Below, one piece after another: positions 26,002-34,984 of a stretch of 64,000 nucleotides of DNA. A program made the position numbers and the translations under genes. This stretch comes from ZCTH02-B3 sp036563895 (GTDB lineage: Bacteria > Bacillota > Bacilli > Paenibacillales > Paenibacillaceae): the NCBI GenBank assembly GCA_036563895.1, contig DATCLN010000215.1, forward strand, positions 39,392 through 103,391. Reading direction: 5' to 3'. The stretch's first letter is position 1. Every line of letters begins with the position of its first letter. The notes under the pieces were generated by a model. The model ran no database searches. It was not told where the DNA came from and worked only from the letters and a program-made list of their open reading frames with translations.

Positions 26002-26172
26002 TCATTCGACAATTTCATCCATGATTTTGTCCACCTGTTTCCGGACCGCGGACCGTCCGAACAAGGCCTTGCCCAGCGAATCGGTCACGGCCGCGAATCT
26101 GCCGTTTTGCCGCATGCCCATCGCCAGGGCGGCACCCGCCAGCCCGCCGAGCAGAAAAGCCGTCCATCTCAC
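26002..26172 (-). CDS. small membrane protein, 56 residues
   Basis: Short gene below 60 codons. GTG at 26172 after an excellent site, GGAGGTGAACCAGG. Product starts MRWTAFLLGGLAGAALAMG, one membrane segment at 4-20, then a basic helical tail ending KQVDKIMDEIVE, in the manner of YtxH-like proteins. A strong terminator follows 27 nt later. A longer frame on the same strand (26015-26209) is a shadow. Function unknown. Confidence 0.65.
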   Translation of the reverse strand: MRWTAFLLGGLAGAALAMGMRQNGRFAAVTDSLGKALFGRSAVRKQVDKIMDEIVE

Positions 26173-26302
26173 CCTGGTTCACCTCCGTCAAGCGCGCATC
26201 CCCTTTCACAGGGTGCCGTCACCTTTCTATTTTGGCCCGGAAAAAATGCCGCATGCTCCCAAAATAAAGGAAAAAAGTCCCCGTGTTGAAATCTGCCGGA
26301 TG

Positions 26303-26311
26303 TGATAAAAT
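26303..26311 (+). promoter_or_regulatory. extended -10 promoter of the deacetylase gene
   Basis: TGATAAAAT on the plus strand, 52 nt before the GTG at 26363. No good -35. Confidence 0.4.
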
Positions 26312-26362
26312 TCGAGACAAATCAGGCAACAGCGAAGCGCGCGGCGAAAGGAGCACCTGCAC

Positions 26363-27295
26363 GTGAAATTGCCAGCCCCGGCCATCCTTGTCCTGCTTCT
26401 TTTCCTTTCCCTTGCCGCAGCCGGCTGCTCCGGCAGCCGGGAGCCCGTGTCCCCCGTCCCGGCGGAACCCGGTGCCGCATCTTCCCGGGAAGGGGAAGGC
26501 GGTCCCGCCCCGGAAACGGGAGCCCCCGCGGCGACGCAAACTCCTCAGGGAACGGATCAGGGAACGGAGACTTCCGCGGAATCGGAACCCTCGCCGGAAA
26601 CGCAACCCGCGCCGGCATCCCCGGAGCCGCGGGAGCCCGTGCCGCTCTACCGGATGAACGCCGCCTATGACATCGTGCCCATCGATCCCGAACAAACGGA
26701 CAAACGGGTCGTGCTTCTCACCTTCGACGACGGGCCGAAAAGCGCGGATACCCTTCTGCCCATGCTTGACACCCTCGACCGGTACGGCGCAAAGGCGATC
26801 TTTTTCGTGAACGGCTACCGCGTCGAAAAGAACCCGGATCTGCTGAAAGAAATTCATGACCGGGGCCATGCGGTCGGCAACCATTCGTGGGACCACATCC
26901 CGCTGGGAAAGGAAAAGCCCGAGACCGTCCGGGACCAGATCGGGCGCGTCCAGGACATCGTGCGGGAGCTGACGGGAGAAGCGCCCCGTTTCTTCCGGCC
27001 GCCGCACGCTTCCGGGAGCGAGGACGTCCGCCGGATCGCCCGGGAATTCGGCCTCCTGTACATGACCTGGTCGAACGGTTCGCTGGACTGGGATCTCGGC
27101 AAGGTCAAAGAAAAAGACCGCCCGCAGGCGGTCATCGACAACGTGATGAAGCAGCTTCGTCCGGGCAGCAACATCCTGATGCACGAGCTGCCGTGGACGG
27201 CCGAGGCGCTGGACGGGCTGCTTGCCGCCATCCGCGAGGCGGGCTACCGCTTCGTCGACCCGCGCGAGATCGCGCCGGACGACGCCTCCCGGTAA
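26363..27295 (+). CDS. polysaccharide deacetylase lipoprotein (NodB type)
   Basis: Secreted, lipid-anchored carbohydrate esterase family 4 enzyme; likely acts on peptidoglycan. The 310-residue protein has a signal peptide with lipobox LAAAGC (Cys22), a Pro/Glu/Thr-rich linker to about 95, then the NodB domain: TFDDGP (motif 1), NHSWDH (metal His motif 2), RPPHASG (motif 3), TWSNGSLDW (motif 4). GTG start with AAAGGAGCACC upstream. First plus-strand gene of the window. The sporulation enzyme PdaA is one relative; exact substrate not shown. Confidence 0.92.
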   Translation: MKLPAPAILVLLLFLSLAAAGCSGSREPVSPVPAEPGAASSREGEGGPAPETGAPAATQTPQGTDQGTETSAESEPSPETQPAPASPEPREPVPLYRMNAAYDIVPIDPEQTDKRVVLLTFDDGPKSADTLLPMLDTLDRYGAKAIFFVNGYRVEKNPDLLKEIHDRGHAVGNHSWDHIPLGKEKPETVRDQIGRVQDIVRELTGEAPRFFRPPHASGSEDVRRIAREFGLLYMTWSNGSLDWDLGKVKEKDRPQAVIDNVMKQLRPGSNILMHELPWTAEALDGLLAAIREAGYRFVDPREIAPDDASR

Positions 27296-27305
27296 ACCGA
27301 ACGTT

Positions 27306-27611
27306 TCATCCTCCCGTTCCGTAGTTCCGGTACCCCCACCAGATGAGGCCGGCGACGAGGGCCGTAAACAGTGCCACCAGCAGGCGGTAAAACCAGCGGA
27401 TCATCCGGCCGTATTGCGAAGGATGGAGCAGCGATCGCGGCGGCAGGCCGGTCTCGGGAAGCCCGGCCGCGGCCAGCGCGCGGGCGATGGCTTCGTCCAG
27501 GCTCACTTCCTGCGGCCTTTCCGGGCCGGACTGGCCGGCGGCGAACCGCTTCGCTTCCTTGTAGCGGGCCCACACTGCCGATGAAGTCTCTTCCCCGCGG
27601 TCTTCCCTCAT
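27306..27611 (-). CDS. small membrane protein of unknown function
   Basis: A 101-residue protein with a polar, Arg/Glu-rich N-terminal half and one C-terminal membrane segment (about 74-93, YRLLVALFTALVAGLIWWG). Not recognised. The ATG overlaps the stop of the CPBP protease gene (ATGA), so the two are coupled and may work together. Converges with the deacetylase gene, leaving only 10 nt between stops. Confidence 0.65.
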   Translation of the reverse strand: MREDRGEETSSAVWARYKEAKRFAAGQSGPERPQEVSLDEAIARALAAAGLPETGLPPRSLLHPSQYGRMIRWFYRLLVALFTALVAGLIWWGYRNYGTGG

Positions 27612-28207
27612 GCCTTGACTTCCCTCCGAAACCGAATGATGAGTCCCATCGTGAAATCAATGAGAAAATGGGCGACCATGGGCGTCCAGATCGTTCCCGT
27701 CTCCTCCATGATCCATCCCAGTCCGTAGCTGGCGAGAAACACCAGCCCCGTGGGCAGCCAGTGCCTGAGGTACCGGACGTGGACGGCCGCGAACAGCACG
27801 CTCGTCCAGTACGGGCCGAAGGCGTACTGGATTGCTCCGCGGAACAGAAGTTCCTCGCAGAACGCCACGAGCGCCGCGATCAAGGCGATGTGCCACACGG
27901 CACGCCTGCGGAACAGCCGCTCGTTGATGCCTCCGTCGTCCATCGCGTCTTCCTTGAGAAGACGCGCCAGAAGCAGGTCGGCGGCGACGACCAGGGCGGC
28001 GAAACCGGCGCCCCACAGGACGAAGTCGGCCGTGCCGGGCACCGCCAGCAGGGAAATGACGCTGCGTCCCTGAAAAATAATCCATACAATACCGATAATA
28101 ACGGTGAGGAACTGCGTCGCGTACAGGTTGGCGAGCAGGAACCGATCGCTCAGCTGGTCGACGGAAACCGGCCTGAATCGCCATCTGCGCCAGTTGAATT
28201 TGCTCAT
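27608..28207 (-). CDS. CPBP family intramembrane metalloprotease
   Basis: Abi/CAAX-type membrane protease. The 199-residue protein has at least five membrane segments and the family motifs EELLFRG (EExxxR), FAAVHVRY (FxxxH) and HFLID (HxxxD/N). Start taken as ATG 28207 (MSKFNWRRW); a GTG at 28216 is in frame, neither with a clear ribosome site. Coupled to the small membrane gene downstream. Substrate unknown; roles in protein maturation or bacteriocin immunity occur in the family. Confidence 0.88.
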   Translation of the reverse strand: MSKFNWRRWRFRPVSVDQLSDRFLLANLYATQFLTVIIGIVWIIFQGRSVISLLAVPGTADFVLWGAGFAALVVAADLLLARLLKEDAMDDGGINERLFRRRAVWHIALIAALVAFCEELLFRGAIQYAFGPYWTSVLFAAVHVRYLRHWLPTGLVFLASYGLGWIMEETGTIWTPMVAHFLIDFTMGLIIRFRREVKA

Positions 28208-28271
28208 GATGCGCACGGTCCGTTCCGTATCAGATTTTGCGAATCAATCAGGTGGAATAAAGGAGTAACCG

Positions 28272-29204
28272 ATGGACAAAGGGCTGAAAAAATCCGATCT
28301 GACGTTTTCGCTCGGCTTTCTGTTTACGCTGGTGGTGGCCGTCGGCGCCTTTTTCTACGGGATGAAGATCGGCGCCGAACGGTCGGAAAAGCTGTACGCC
28401 ACCGAACGGCAGGCGCAGCTGGCCGCCGCGGCGGTGGAAACGGCGGGTGAAGCCTACCGCCAGCAGGACCTCGTTTCCTTCTATCATACCGTATTTTTGC
28501 CCTATCGTGAATTTGCGGGCGAGTGGCTGTCCGTCCGGCACAAGCTGCTGACCGGGGAAACCGGCGACCGCGCGGCCCTCCTGAGGGAGCTTTCCCGCAC
28601 GGCCGGCCGCAAATACGACGAAGCGTACATGGCCGCCGTTCCCCCCGTTTCCCCGCTTCTGATCGAGGCCCGGAGCCACTACCTCAGGAGCCTGCAGAAC
28701 TTTGCCGACAGCTTCTCGCGCCTCGCTTCGGGGGCGAACGACGGCGCTGTCGACGAGCTGCTGGCGCGGGTGGAAGCCGACGGTACCTTCCGGCAGGCCG
28801 TCCGCGACGCCCAGCAGGGACAGCGCGGCTACTACGCGGCCATGGTGCAGTGGGCCGCTTCCCTCGACCCCAACATCCCGGAGGATTACACGCCGCCGGA
28901 CCCGCTGGGATTCGACGAGTGGAGCCGCCTGCCGCTTCTGGTCAAATTCAGCGTCGCCGCGGACTATCTGGCCGGACGCGAGGCCGTCGACGAGTTTCTC
29001 CCGCAGGATCTCGCGGCCAAGACGGACAACCTGATCCGCTCCGGACAGGCGGCCAGGCTGAAGCTGACTTCCTTCGCGGAGGCCGCGGATCTTTTGGTCG
29101 GCACGGAAGCGGTCCGCGCCGGCGACTATCTGCAGCTCGGGCCGCAGCTGTACAGCGCAAGGGAGATTCTGCCGCAGCTGCCGTTTTTCAGTTCAGGCGG
29201 CTGA
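28272..29204 (+). CDS. membrane-anchored protein of unknown function
   Basis: A 310-residue protein with one N-terminal anchor (about 12-30, FSLGFLFTLVVAVGAFFYG) and a long helical extracytoplasmic part, without cysteines or repeated motifs; no family recognised. Signal-anchor topology and charge suggest export. ATG with AAAGGAG seven bases upstream. Divergent from the CPBP operon across 64 nt, and followed by ppa after 114 nt which holds the ppa promoter. Confidence 0.75.
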   Translation: MDKGLKKSDLTFSLGFLFTLVVAVGAFFYGMKIGAERSEKLYATERQAQLAAAAVETAGEAYRQQDLVSFYHTVFLPYREFAGEWLSVRHKLLTGETGDRAALLRELSRTAGRKYDEAYMAAVPPVSPLLIEARSHYLRSLQNFADSFSRLASGANDGAVDELLARVEADGTFRQAVRDAQQGQRGYYAAMVQWAASLDPNIPEDYTPPDPLGFDEWSRLPLLVKFSVAADYLAGREAVDEFLPQDLAAKTDNLIRSGQAARLKLTSFAEAADLLVGTEAVRAGDYLQLGPQLYSAREILPQLPFFSSGG

Positions 29205-29248
29205 CGGGCGCCGGGCCGGATATTGCCGCTCCTGTCACCGGATTGTCA

Positions 29249-29276
29249 TTGCAATGGAACGCCTCCTTGCTATAAA
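29249..29276 (+). promoter_or_regulatory. promoter of ppa-serA
   Basis: TTGCAA (29249-29254), 16-nt spacer, TATAAA (29271-29276) on the plus strand, or TAAAAT two bases later with an 18-nt spacer. Confidence 0.55.
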
Positions 29277-29318
29277 ATAGGAAAAGTTATTGGAACCTGA
29301 AGCGAGGAGGCTTATCGT

Positions 29319-29825
29319 ATGGCGAACCTGGTGGTCGAAGCTTTGATCGAAATTCCCGCAGGAAGCCAAAACAAATACGAGTACGACAAGGAAAAAAAGC
29401 GGTTCGTCCTCGACCGCGTGCTGTACTCCCCCATGCACTACCCGACGGAATACGGGTATCTGGAGGGGACGCTGGCGGAAGACGGCGATCCGCTTGATAT
29501 TTTGGTGCTGACCACGTTCCCGACGTTCCCGGGGTGCGTGATCGAGGCGCGGGTGATCGGCGCGCTGATCATGTCCGACGAGAAGGGCCAGGACGAGAAG
29601 CTCCTGGGCGTGCCGGTAAACGACCCGCGCTGGAACCACGTGAACTCCCTGGACGACGTTTCGCCGCACATCCTGAAGGAAATCGCGCATTTCTTCGAAA
29701 GGTACAAGGACCTCGAAAACAAGAAAACGGTCATCGAAGGCTGGAAGGACGCCGAATTCGCCAAACGGCTGTATGAAGAGTGCGTGCAGCGTTACAACGG
29801 CGCCAAGAGCGCTCCGACGGCGTAA
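29319..29825 (+). CDS. ppa: inorganic pyrophosphatase, family I
   Basis: Hydrolyses pyrophosphate to drive biosynthesis; Mg-dependent, cytosolic. The 168-residue protein carries the family I signature DGDPLDILVL near 53-62 and the ligand residues in KYEYDKEKK and YPTEYGYLEG. B. subtilis uses a family II enzyme instead, so this is a different solution. ATG with GCGAGGAGG upstream. Followed by serA after 21 nt, probably one operon. Confidence 0.95.
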   Translation: MANLVVEALIEIPAGSQNKYEYDKEKKRFVLDRVLYSPMHYPTEYGYLEGTLAEDGDPLDILVLTTFPTFPGCVIEARVIGALIMSDEKGQDEKLLGVPVNDPRWNHVNSLDDVSPHILKEIAHFFERYKDLENKKTVIEGWKDAEFAKRLYEECVQRYNGAKSAPTA

Positions 29826-29846
29826 GCCGATGCGGGAGGAAGCCAA

Positions 29847-31439
29847 ATGTTCAAAGTGCTCATCTCGGATCCCATCAGCGATCAGGGCATTTCCCTGTTG
29901 GCGGAAGCGCCGGACGTGGAGATCGACAAAAAGACGGGGCTGAGCGAAGACGAGCTCGCCGCCGTCATCGGGGACTACGACGCGCTGCTCGTCCGCAGCC
30001 AGACGAAGGTGACGGCGCGGATTCTGGAAGCCGCTTCGCGCCTCAAGGTGATCGGCCGCGCCGGCGTCGGCGTCGACAACATCGACCTGGAAGCGGCCAC
30101 GCGCCGCGGCGTCATCGTCATCAACGCCCCCGACGGCAACACCATCACCACCTGCGAGCACGCCTTCGCCATGATGATGGCGCTGGCCCGCCACATTCCG
30201 CAGGCCTACGCCAAGACGATCCGCGGCGAATGGGACCGCAAGTCGTTCCTGGGCGTCGAGCTGCGCAACAAGGTGCTCGGCGTCATCGGCATGGGCCGCA
30301 TCGGCAGCGAGGTGGCCATCCGCGCCAAGGCGTTCGGCATGAAGGTGCTCGGCTACGACCCGTTCCTGACGGAAGAGCGGGCCGAGAAGCTGGGCGTGCG
30401 CATGGCCTCCTTCGAGGAAATCATCCGGACGGCGGATTTCATCACGGTGCACACGCCGCTGACGCCGGAAACCCGCGGCATGATCGGCCGTGAACAGTTC
30501 GCGATGATGAAGAAGGGCGTGCGCATCATCAACTGCGCCCGGGGAGGCATCATCGACGAAGCGGCGGTGGTGGAAGCCATCGAATCCGGCATCGTCGCCG
30601 GCGCCGCCTTCGACGTGTTCGAACAGGAGCCGCCGCCCCCGGACCATCCGTTCCTGCATCATCCGAAAATCATCGTCACGCCCCACCTCGGCGCTTCCAC
30701 CGTGGAAGCACAGGAGAACGTGGCGGTGGACGTGTCCGAGCAGATCCTGCACGTCCTGCGCGGCGAACCGTTCAAGAACGCGGTCAACATGCCGCACGTG
30801 CCGCCCGAAGTGATGGCGAAGCTGGGGCCCTTCTTCGATCTGGGCCGCAAGCTCGGCAGCCTCGCCGTGCAAAGCGTGGACGGCCCGGTGAAAGAAATCG
30901 TCATCAGTTACGCCGGGGAACTGGCCGACATCGACACCCAGCCGCTGAACCGCCAGATCGTGGCGGGCGTGCTGGCCCATCACCTCGGTTCCGACCAGGT
31001 GAACGCCGTCAACGCCTTCCATCTGGCCAAGAACCGCGGCATCAACATCGTGGTCGCCAAGAGCCAGGAGTCCAAGGGCTTCACCAATCTGGTTTCGGTG
31101 ACGCTGCGCACGACCAGGGAAGAGCGGCTGGTGGCCGGGACGACCCTCAACGGCTTCGGGCCGCGCATCACCCAGATCGACAAGTTCCCGATCGACGTGG
31201 AGCCGCAGGGGCATCTCCTGCTCGTCTCCCACTACGACAAGCCCGGCATCATCGGCAAGGTGGGCACGCTGCTCGGCAACAACGACATCAACATCGCCAC
31301 GATGAAAGTCGGCCGCGCCCTGGCCGGCGGCGAGGCGATCATGGTGCTGACCGTCGACAAGGACGTGCCGAAGGAAGTGGTGGCGCAAATCGCCGCCCTG
31401 CCGGAGCTGAACAGCGCCCGGGAGATTCGCCTGATCTGA
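29847..31439 (+). CDS. serA: D-3-phosphoglycerate dehydrogenase
   Basis: First step of serine synthesis. The 530-residue long form has the N-terminal substrate/NAD domains (GMGRIGSEVA NAD loop near 150-159; catalytic segments RAGVGVDNID, ARGGIIDEAA, TPHLGAST with the active His), an intervening ASB domain and a C-terminal ACT domain (HYDKPGIIGKVGTLLG), which binds serine in related enzymes. ATG with GGAGGAAGCC upstream. Confidence 0.96.
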   Translation: MFKVLISDPISDQGISLLAEAPDVEIDKKTGLSEDELAAVIGDYDALLVRSQTKVTARILEAASRLKVIGRAGVGVDNIDLEAATRRGVIVINAPDGNTITTCEHAFAMMMALARHIPQAYAKTIRGEWDRKSFLGVELRNKVLGVIGMGRIGSEVAIRAKAFGMKVLGYDPFLTEERAEKLGVRMASFEEIIRTADFITVHTPLTPETRGMIGREQFAMMKKGVRIINCARGGIIDEAAVVEAIESGIVAGAAFDVFEQEPPPPDHPFLHHPKIIVTPHLGASTVEAQENVAVDVSEQILHVLRGEPFKNAVNMPHVPPEVMAKLGPFFDLGRKLGSLAVQSVDGPVKEIVISYAGELADIDTQPLNRQIVAGVLAHHLGSDQVNAVNAFHLAKNRGINIVVAKSQESKGFTNLVSVTLRTTREERLVAGTTLNGFGPRITQIDKFPIDVEPQGHLLLVSHYDKPGIIGKVGTLLGNNDINIATMKVGRALAGGEAIMVLTVDKDVPKEVVAQIAALPELNSAREIRLI

Positions 31440-31445
31440 ACCCGC

Positions 31446-31506
31446 GCAAAAAGCAAGGGCGCCGTCCGCTCCCTGTCCCTCAGGAAGCGGATTGGCGCCC
31501 TTTTTT
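31446..31506. terminator. bidirectional terminator between serA and resE
   Basis: AAGGGCGCC (31455-31463) and GGCGCCCTT (31494-31502) form a 9-bp outer stem, with CCGCT/AGCGG pairing inside. TTTTTT follows on the plus strand and AAAAA (T-run on minus) precedes it, so it can end both convergent transcripts. Confidence 0.85.
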
Positions 31507-32934
31507 GCGGCTGACCGGCAGACGGACGGTGAAGGTCGTTCCCTCTCCGACCTTGCTTTGCACCCCGATTTCCCCGCCGTGGGCTTCCACCAGGTGCCGG
31601 ACGATGGCCAGCCCGAGTCCGGTGCCGCCGTCCTGCTGGCGTTTGCGCGATTTGTCCGCCTTGTAGAACCGCTCGAAAATGTAGGGAAGATCTTCTTCCG
31701 GAATGCCGGAACCCTCGTCCGCCACTTCCAGCTCCACCGCTTCCCCCTTGTGCGAAACCGTCTTCCTCGCGGCAAGCCGGATCGCCTTGCCAGCGGGCGT
31801 GTGGCGGAAGGCGTTGCTGAGGAGGTTCGCCAGCACCTGTTCCAGCCGGCCGTCGTCCGCCTGTTCCAGCACCAGGTCTTCTTCCGGAACCGCGCACTCC
31901 AGCCGGACGCCCCGTTCTTTGGCCAGCGCCGTGTATTTGCGGTGGACCCTTTGCAGCAGCTCGCCGACGTCGACGCGCCGGAAGACCAGCTCCACGTGGC
32001 CGGCTTCCATTTTCGCCAGGTCGAGCAGATCCTGCACCAGGCGGCTCATGCGCCGCGATTCCTCGTGGATGACCCGGGCGAGTTCCCGCCGCTCCTCGGG
32101 CGTGGAGGCGATGTCGTCCAGCAGCGCCTCGCTGTAGCCCTGCAGCATGGACAGCGGCGTGCGCAGTTCATGGGACACGTTGGCGACGAAATCCCGCCGC
32201 AACTTCTCCGTGCGGAATTCCTCCGTGACGTTGCGGAACACCGCCACCGCCCCGCGCACGCCGTCTTCGCCGGCGAGCGGCGTCATCACCACCGACCAGA
32301 CCTCGTTTTTCACGTTCAGCTTGGCGGTAAGCTCACGCCTTTCCCGGATGACCCTGCGGAACGGCTCGCGCAGAGGACCGGGAACGTGCCGGAATTCAAG
32401 GGGAGACCCTTCTTCCTCCTCCGCTTCCTCCCACGTCACCGCGTTCCAGGCTTCCAGGAGATTTTCGCCCTTCGGATTGGTCATGATGACGTTGCCGCCG
32501 GCGTCGAAGGTGATCACCGCGTCGGACATGCTGCGCAGCACGCCGCTCAGATGGTCCCGCTCGTGCTGCAGGTCGCGGATCAGCTTGTCCAGCTCCGCCG
32601 CCATCATGTTCAGCGCGCCGGACAGTTCCCCGATTTCGTCCGACGACCGGTAGGTCAGCCGCACGGAATATTCGCCCCGCGCGATCCGGTTGGCCGCCTG
32701 GATCATCTCCCGGAGCGGCTGCGTGATCTTGGTGACCAGAAAGAAGGCGAAAAAGGTGGTCAGGAGAAAACCGACGGCGCCGGTGAACATGAACATGCGC
32801 TCGATCTTGACCGGGTCGGCAAAGGTCAGGTCGATGTACAGCAGCAGGAAGAACCCCACCGTGCAGATGACGATGCCGACCAGGCCGATGATCGTCAGCC
32901 ACAGCTTGCCGACAACGGTTTTCCAGATGGCCAT
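31480..32934 (-). CDS. resE: sensor histidine kinase ResE
   Basis: Membrane kinase partner of ResD; in B. subtilis controls respiration and nitrate-linked genes. The 484-residue protein has two membrane segments (about 10-36 and 48-68), HAMP (70-122), PAS (about 130-230), the phosphoacceptor box FVANVSHELRTPLSM and the ATPase boxes NLLSNAFRHTP, DEGSGIP and GGTGLGLAIV. ATG start 3 nt after resD. The extracytoplasmic loop is very short, suggesting sensing by the membrane or PAS region. Its C-terminus ends within a shared terminator. Confidence 0.93.
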   Translation of the reverse strand: MAIWKTVVGKLWLTIIGLVGIVICTVGFFLLLYIDLTFADPVKIERMFMFTGAVGFLLTTFFAFFLVTKITQPLREMIQAANRIARGEYSVRLTYRSSDEIGELSGALNMMAAELDKLIRDLQHERDHLSGVLRSMSDAVITFDAGGNVIMTNPKGENLLEAWNAVTWEEAEEEEGSPLEFRHVPGPLREPFRRVIRERRELTAKLNVKNEVWSVVMTPLAGEDGVRGAVAVFRNVTEEFRTEKLRRDFVANVSHELRTPLSMLQGYSEALLDDIASTPEERRELARVIHEESRRMSRLVQDLLDLAKMEAGHVELVFRRVDVGELLQRVHRKYTALAKERGVRLECAVPEEDLVLEQADDGRLEQVLANLLSNAFRHTPAGKAIRLAARKTVSHKGEAVELEVADEGSGIPEEDLPYIFERFYKADKSRKRQQDGGTGLGLAIVRHLVEAHGGEIGVQSKVGEGTTFTVRLPVSRKKGRQSAS

Positions 32935-32937
32935 CGG

Positions 32938-33651
32938 TTATTTCGGCACCTCGAGCTTGTACCCGACGCCCCACACGGTGGTGATCATGGCCGCCGCCTC
33001 CGGAGACGCGCGGCTCAGCTTTTCGCGCAGGCGCTTCACGTGGGTGTCCACCGTGCGCAGGTCGCCGAAAAAGTCGTAATGCCACACGTCCTTGAGAAGC
33101 TCCTCGCGGGAAAACACCTTGTCCGGCGAACTGGCCAAATAGTGGAGCAGCTCGTATTCCTTGGGCGTCAGATACACTTCCTGGCCGCCCGCCGTCACCC
33201 GCCGCGCCTCGTGCTCGATGGTCAGGTGCGGGAATTTGATGACGCTGGACGCCGCGTCCCGCGTCCAGTAGGCGCTGCCCGCGGACCGCCGCAGGATCGC
33301 CTTGATGCGGTACATCACCTCGCGCGGGCTGAAGGGCTTGACCACGTAATCGTCGGCGCCCACCTCGAACCCGTGCACACGGTTGACTTCCTCCCCTTTG
33401 GCGGTCAGCATCAGCACCGGGGTGGCCTTTTTTTGGCGCAGCCGCGAGCACACTTCCGTTCCGTCCATGCCCGGCAGCATCAGGTCCAGCACGATGAGAT
33501 CGTAATTGGTGTCCAGCGCCATCCGCAAGGCCGTTTCCCCGTCTTCCGCCTCCTCGACCTCGTAGCCCTCCTTTTCAAGGTACATGCGCAGCAGCCGGCG
33601 TATCCGTTCCTCGTCGTCCACCACCAGAATCTTTTTGGCGTTCTCGCTCAC
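32938..33651 (-). CDS. resD: response regulator ResD
   Basis: OmpR-type DNA-binding regulator. The receiver domain (1-120) has DDEER, phospho-Asp in VLDLMLPGMDG and Lys in VVKPFSPRE; the winged helix (about 135-235) ends in TVWGVGYKLE. 237 residues. GTG start with AGGAG upstream at long spacing. Directly follows resC, as in the B. subtilis resABCDE operon. Confidence 0.95.
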   Translation of the reverse strand: MSENAKKILVVDDEERIRRLLRMYLEKEGYEVEEAEDGETALRMALDTNYDLIVLDLMLPGMDGTEVCSRLRQKKATPVLMLTAKGEEVNRVHGFEVGADDYVVKPFSPREVMYRIKAILRRSAGSAYWTRDAASSVIKFPHLTIEHEARRVTAGGQEVYLTPKEYELLHYLASSPDKVFSREELLKDVWHYDFFGDLRTVDTHVKRLREKLSRASPEAAAMITTVWGVGYKLEVPK

Positions 33652-33718
33652 CCTTCAGCAGCTCCTTTCCGCATATGATTCCAAACCGCACGCGGGCACG
33701 CCCTCCGGGCGCGCCGCT

Positions 33719-34984
33719 TCAGGATACTCCCGCGTAGGAATGCAGGCCTGCAATCAGGAGATTGACGCCAATCAGCGTGAACATGACGATCAAAAAGCCG
33801 ATGACCGCGAGCCAGGCGGAACGGATGCCGTGCCAGCCGCGCGACAGGCGGAGATGCAGATAGGCGCTGTAGAAAAGCCAGGTGATGAGCGCCCACACTT
33901 CCTTCGGATCCCAGCCCCAGAAACGCGACCAGGCGATCTGCGCCCAGATCATAGCGAAGACGAGGGCGCCCAAGGTAAACAGCGGAAACCCGATGGCGAT
34001 GGCGCGGTAGCTGATCTCGTCCAGGTCGTCCGGATCGATGCCGTCCAGGGCGGGCTGGATCGCCCTGGCCAGGGGCTTGCGGATGATCAGCCGCAGCAGG
34101 CCGTACAGCAAAAGCCCGACGATGACCGACCAGACGACGGTGTTCCATTTTCGTCCGGCGTTGACCCCGTTCATCCACGACGGCGTCTCGAAAAGCGGCT
34201 CCGTCATGCCGAGGAACGGGTCCATGGAGACGGTCTCGCTGTTGTACGGTTTGAAAATCGGCGGCAGGCCGTATTCCACCGTGCTTTCCTGTTCGATCAC
34301 GTTGCCCCGCGCGTCCACGGTGACCGTTTCCTGGCGGAATTCGGCGTGGTACCCGGCGGCGCGGAAGCCGAATACGGCGACGAGGAAACCGATGACGATG
34401 ACGATGACCACCAGGGTGAATTCGGCCCAGAAACGGGCGCGGCGGCCGGCCTTGTCCGTGCGGCTGAAGTCGGTGACCCGCAGGATCAGGATCAGGGCCG
34501 CGGTAAAGCCCACGGCGAAAAACGCCTCTCCGAGCACCGCCGTGGTCACGTGCAGCCGGAGCCAGATCGAGTTCAGGGCCGGTACGAGGGGCTGCACTTC
34601 CGACGGAAACACCGAAGCGTAGGCGACGATGATGATGGTCAGCGGAAGGGCGAATGCGCCCAGCAGGGGATGCCTGTACGCGAACCGGATGACAAAAAAC
34701 GCCAGCATCATGGCGATGCCCAGCGCCATCAGGAATTCATAAAGGTTGCTGACCGGGATGTGCCCCGCGCCCGCCCAGCGGGCGAAAAAGTAAACGAGAT
34801 GCGCCGCCCATCCGGCGGCGGCGAGCCACAGGCCGATATTGCCCCATCGCTTCCGGTGAACTTCCGGTTCCCGATTGGAGAAGCGGCTGCCTCCCACGGC
34901 CACCGCATAGGCGATGAACGAAAAGCAATAAAGGAAAAACGCGACGATCACCGCATTGCTGCTGATCTGAAGCCAGTCGGTCAA
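33719..34984 (-). CDS. resC: cytochrome c biogenesis protein ResC (CcsA type)
   Basis: Heme handling membrane protein of system II cytochrome c maturation, partner of ResB. The 421-residue protein has about eight membrane segments and the tryptophan-rich WGWDPKEVWALITW motif near 350, with conserved His in the neighbouring segments. TTG start whose last base overlaps the resB stop (TTGA). A long periplasmic-type loop (about 190-270) lies between membrane blocks. Confidence 0.95.
   Translation of the reverse strand: MTDWLQISSNAVIVAFFLYCFSFIAYAVAVGGSRFSNREPEVHRKRWGNIGLWLAAAGWAAHLVYFFARWAGAGHIPVSNLYEFLMALGIAMMLAFFVIRFAYRHPLLGAFALPLTIIIVAYASVFPSEVQPLVPALNSIWLRLHVTTAVLGEAFFAVGFTAALILILRVTDFSRTDKAGRRARFWAEFTLVVIVIVIGFLVAVFGFRAAGYHAEFRQETVTVDARGNVIEQESTVEYGLPPIFKPYNSETVSMDPFLGMTEPLFETPSWMNGVNAGRKWNTVVWSVIVGLLLYGLLRLIIRKPLARAIQPALDGIDPDDLDEISYRAIAIGFPLFTLGALVFAMIWAQIAWSRFWGWDPKEVWALITWLFYSAYLHLRLSRGWHGIRSAWLAVIGFLIVMFTLIGVNLLIAGLHSYAGVS

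Noticed and set aside
31492..33678. A 728-codon plus-strand open frame
   Set aside because: Antisense shadow of resE and resD.
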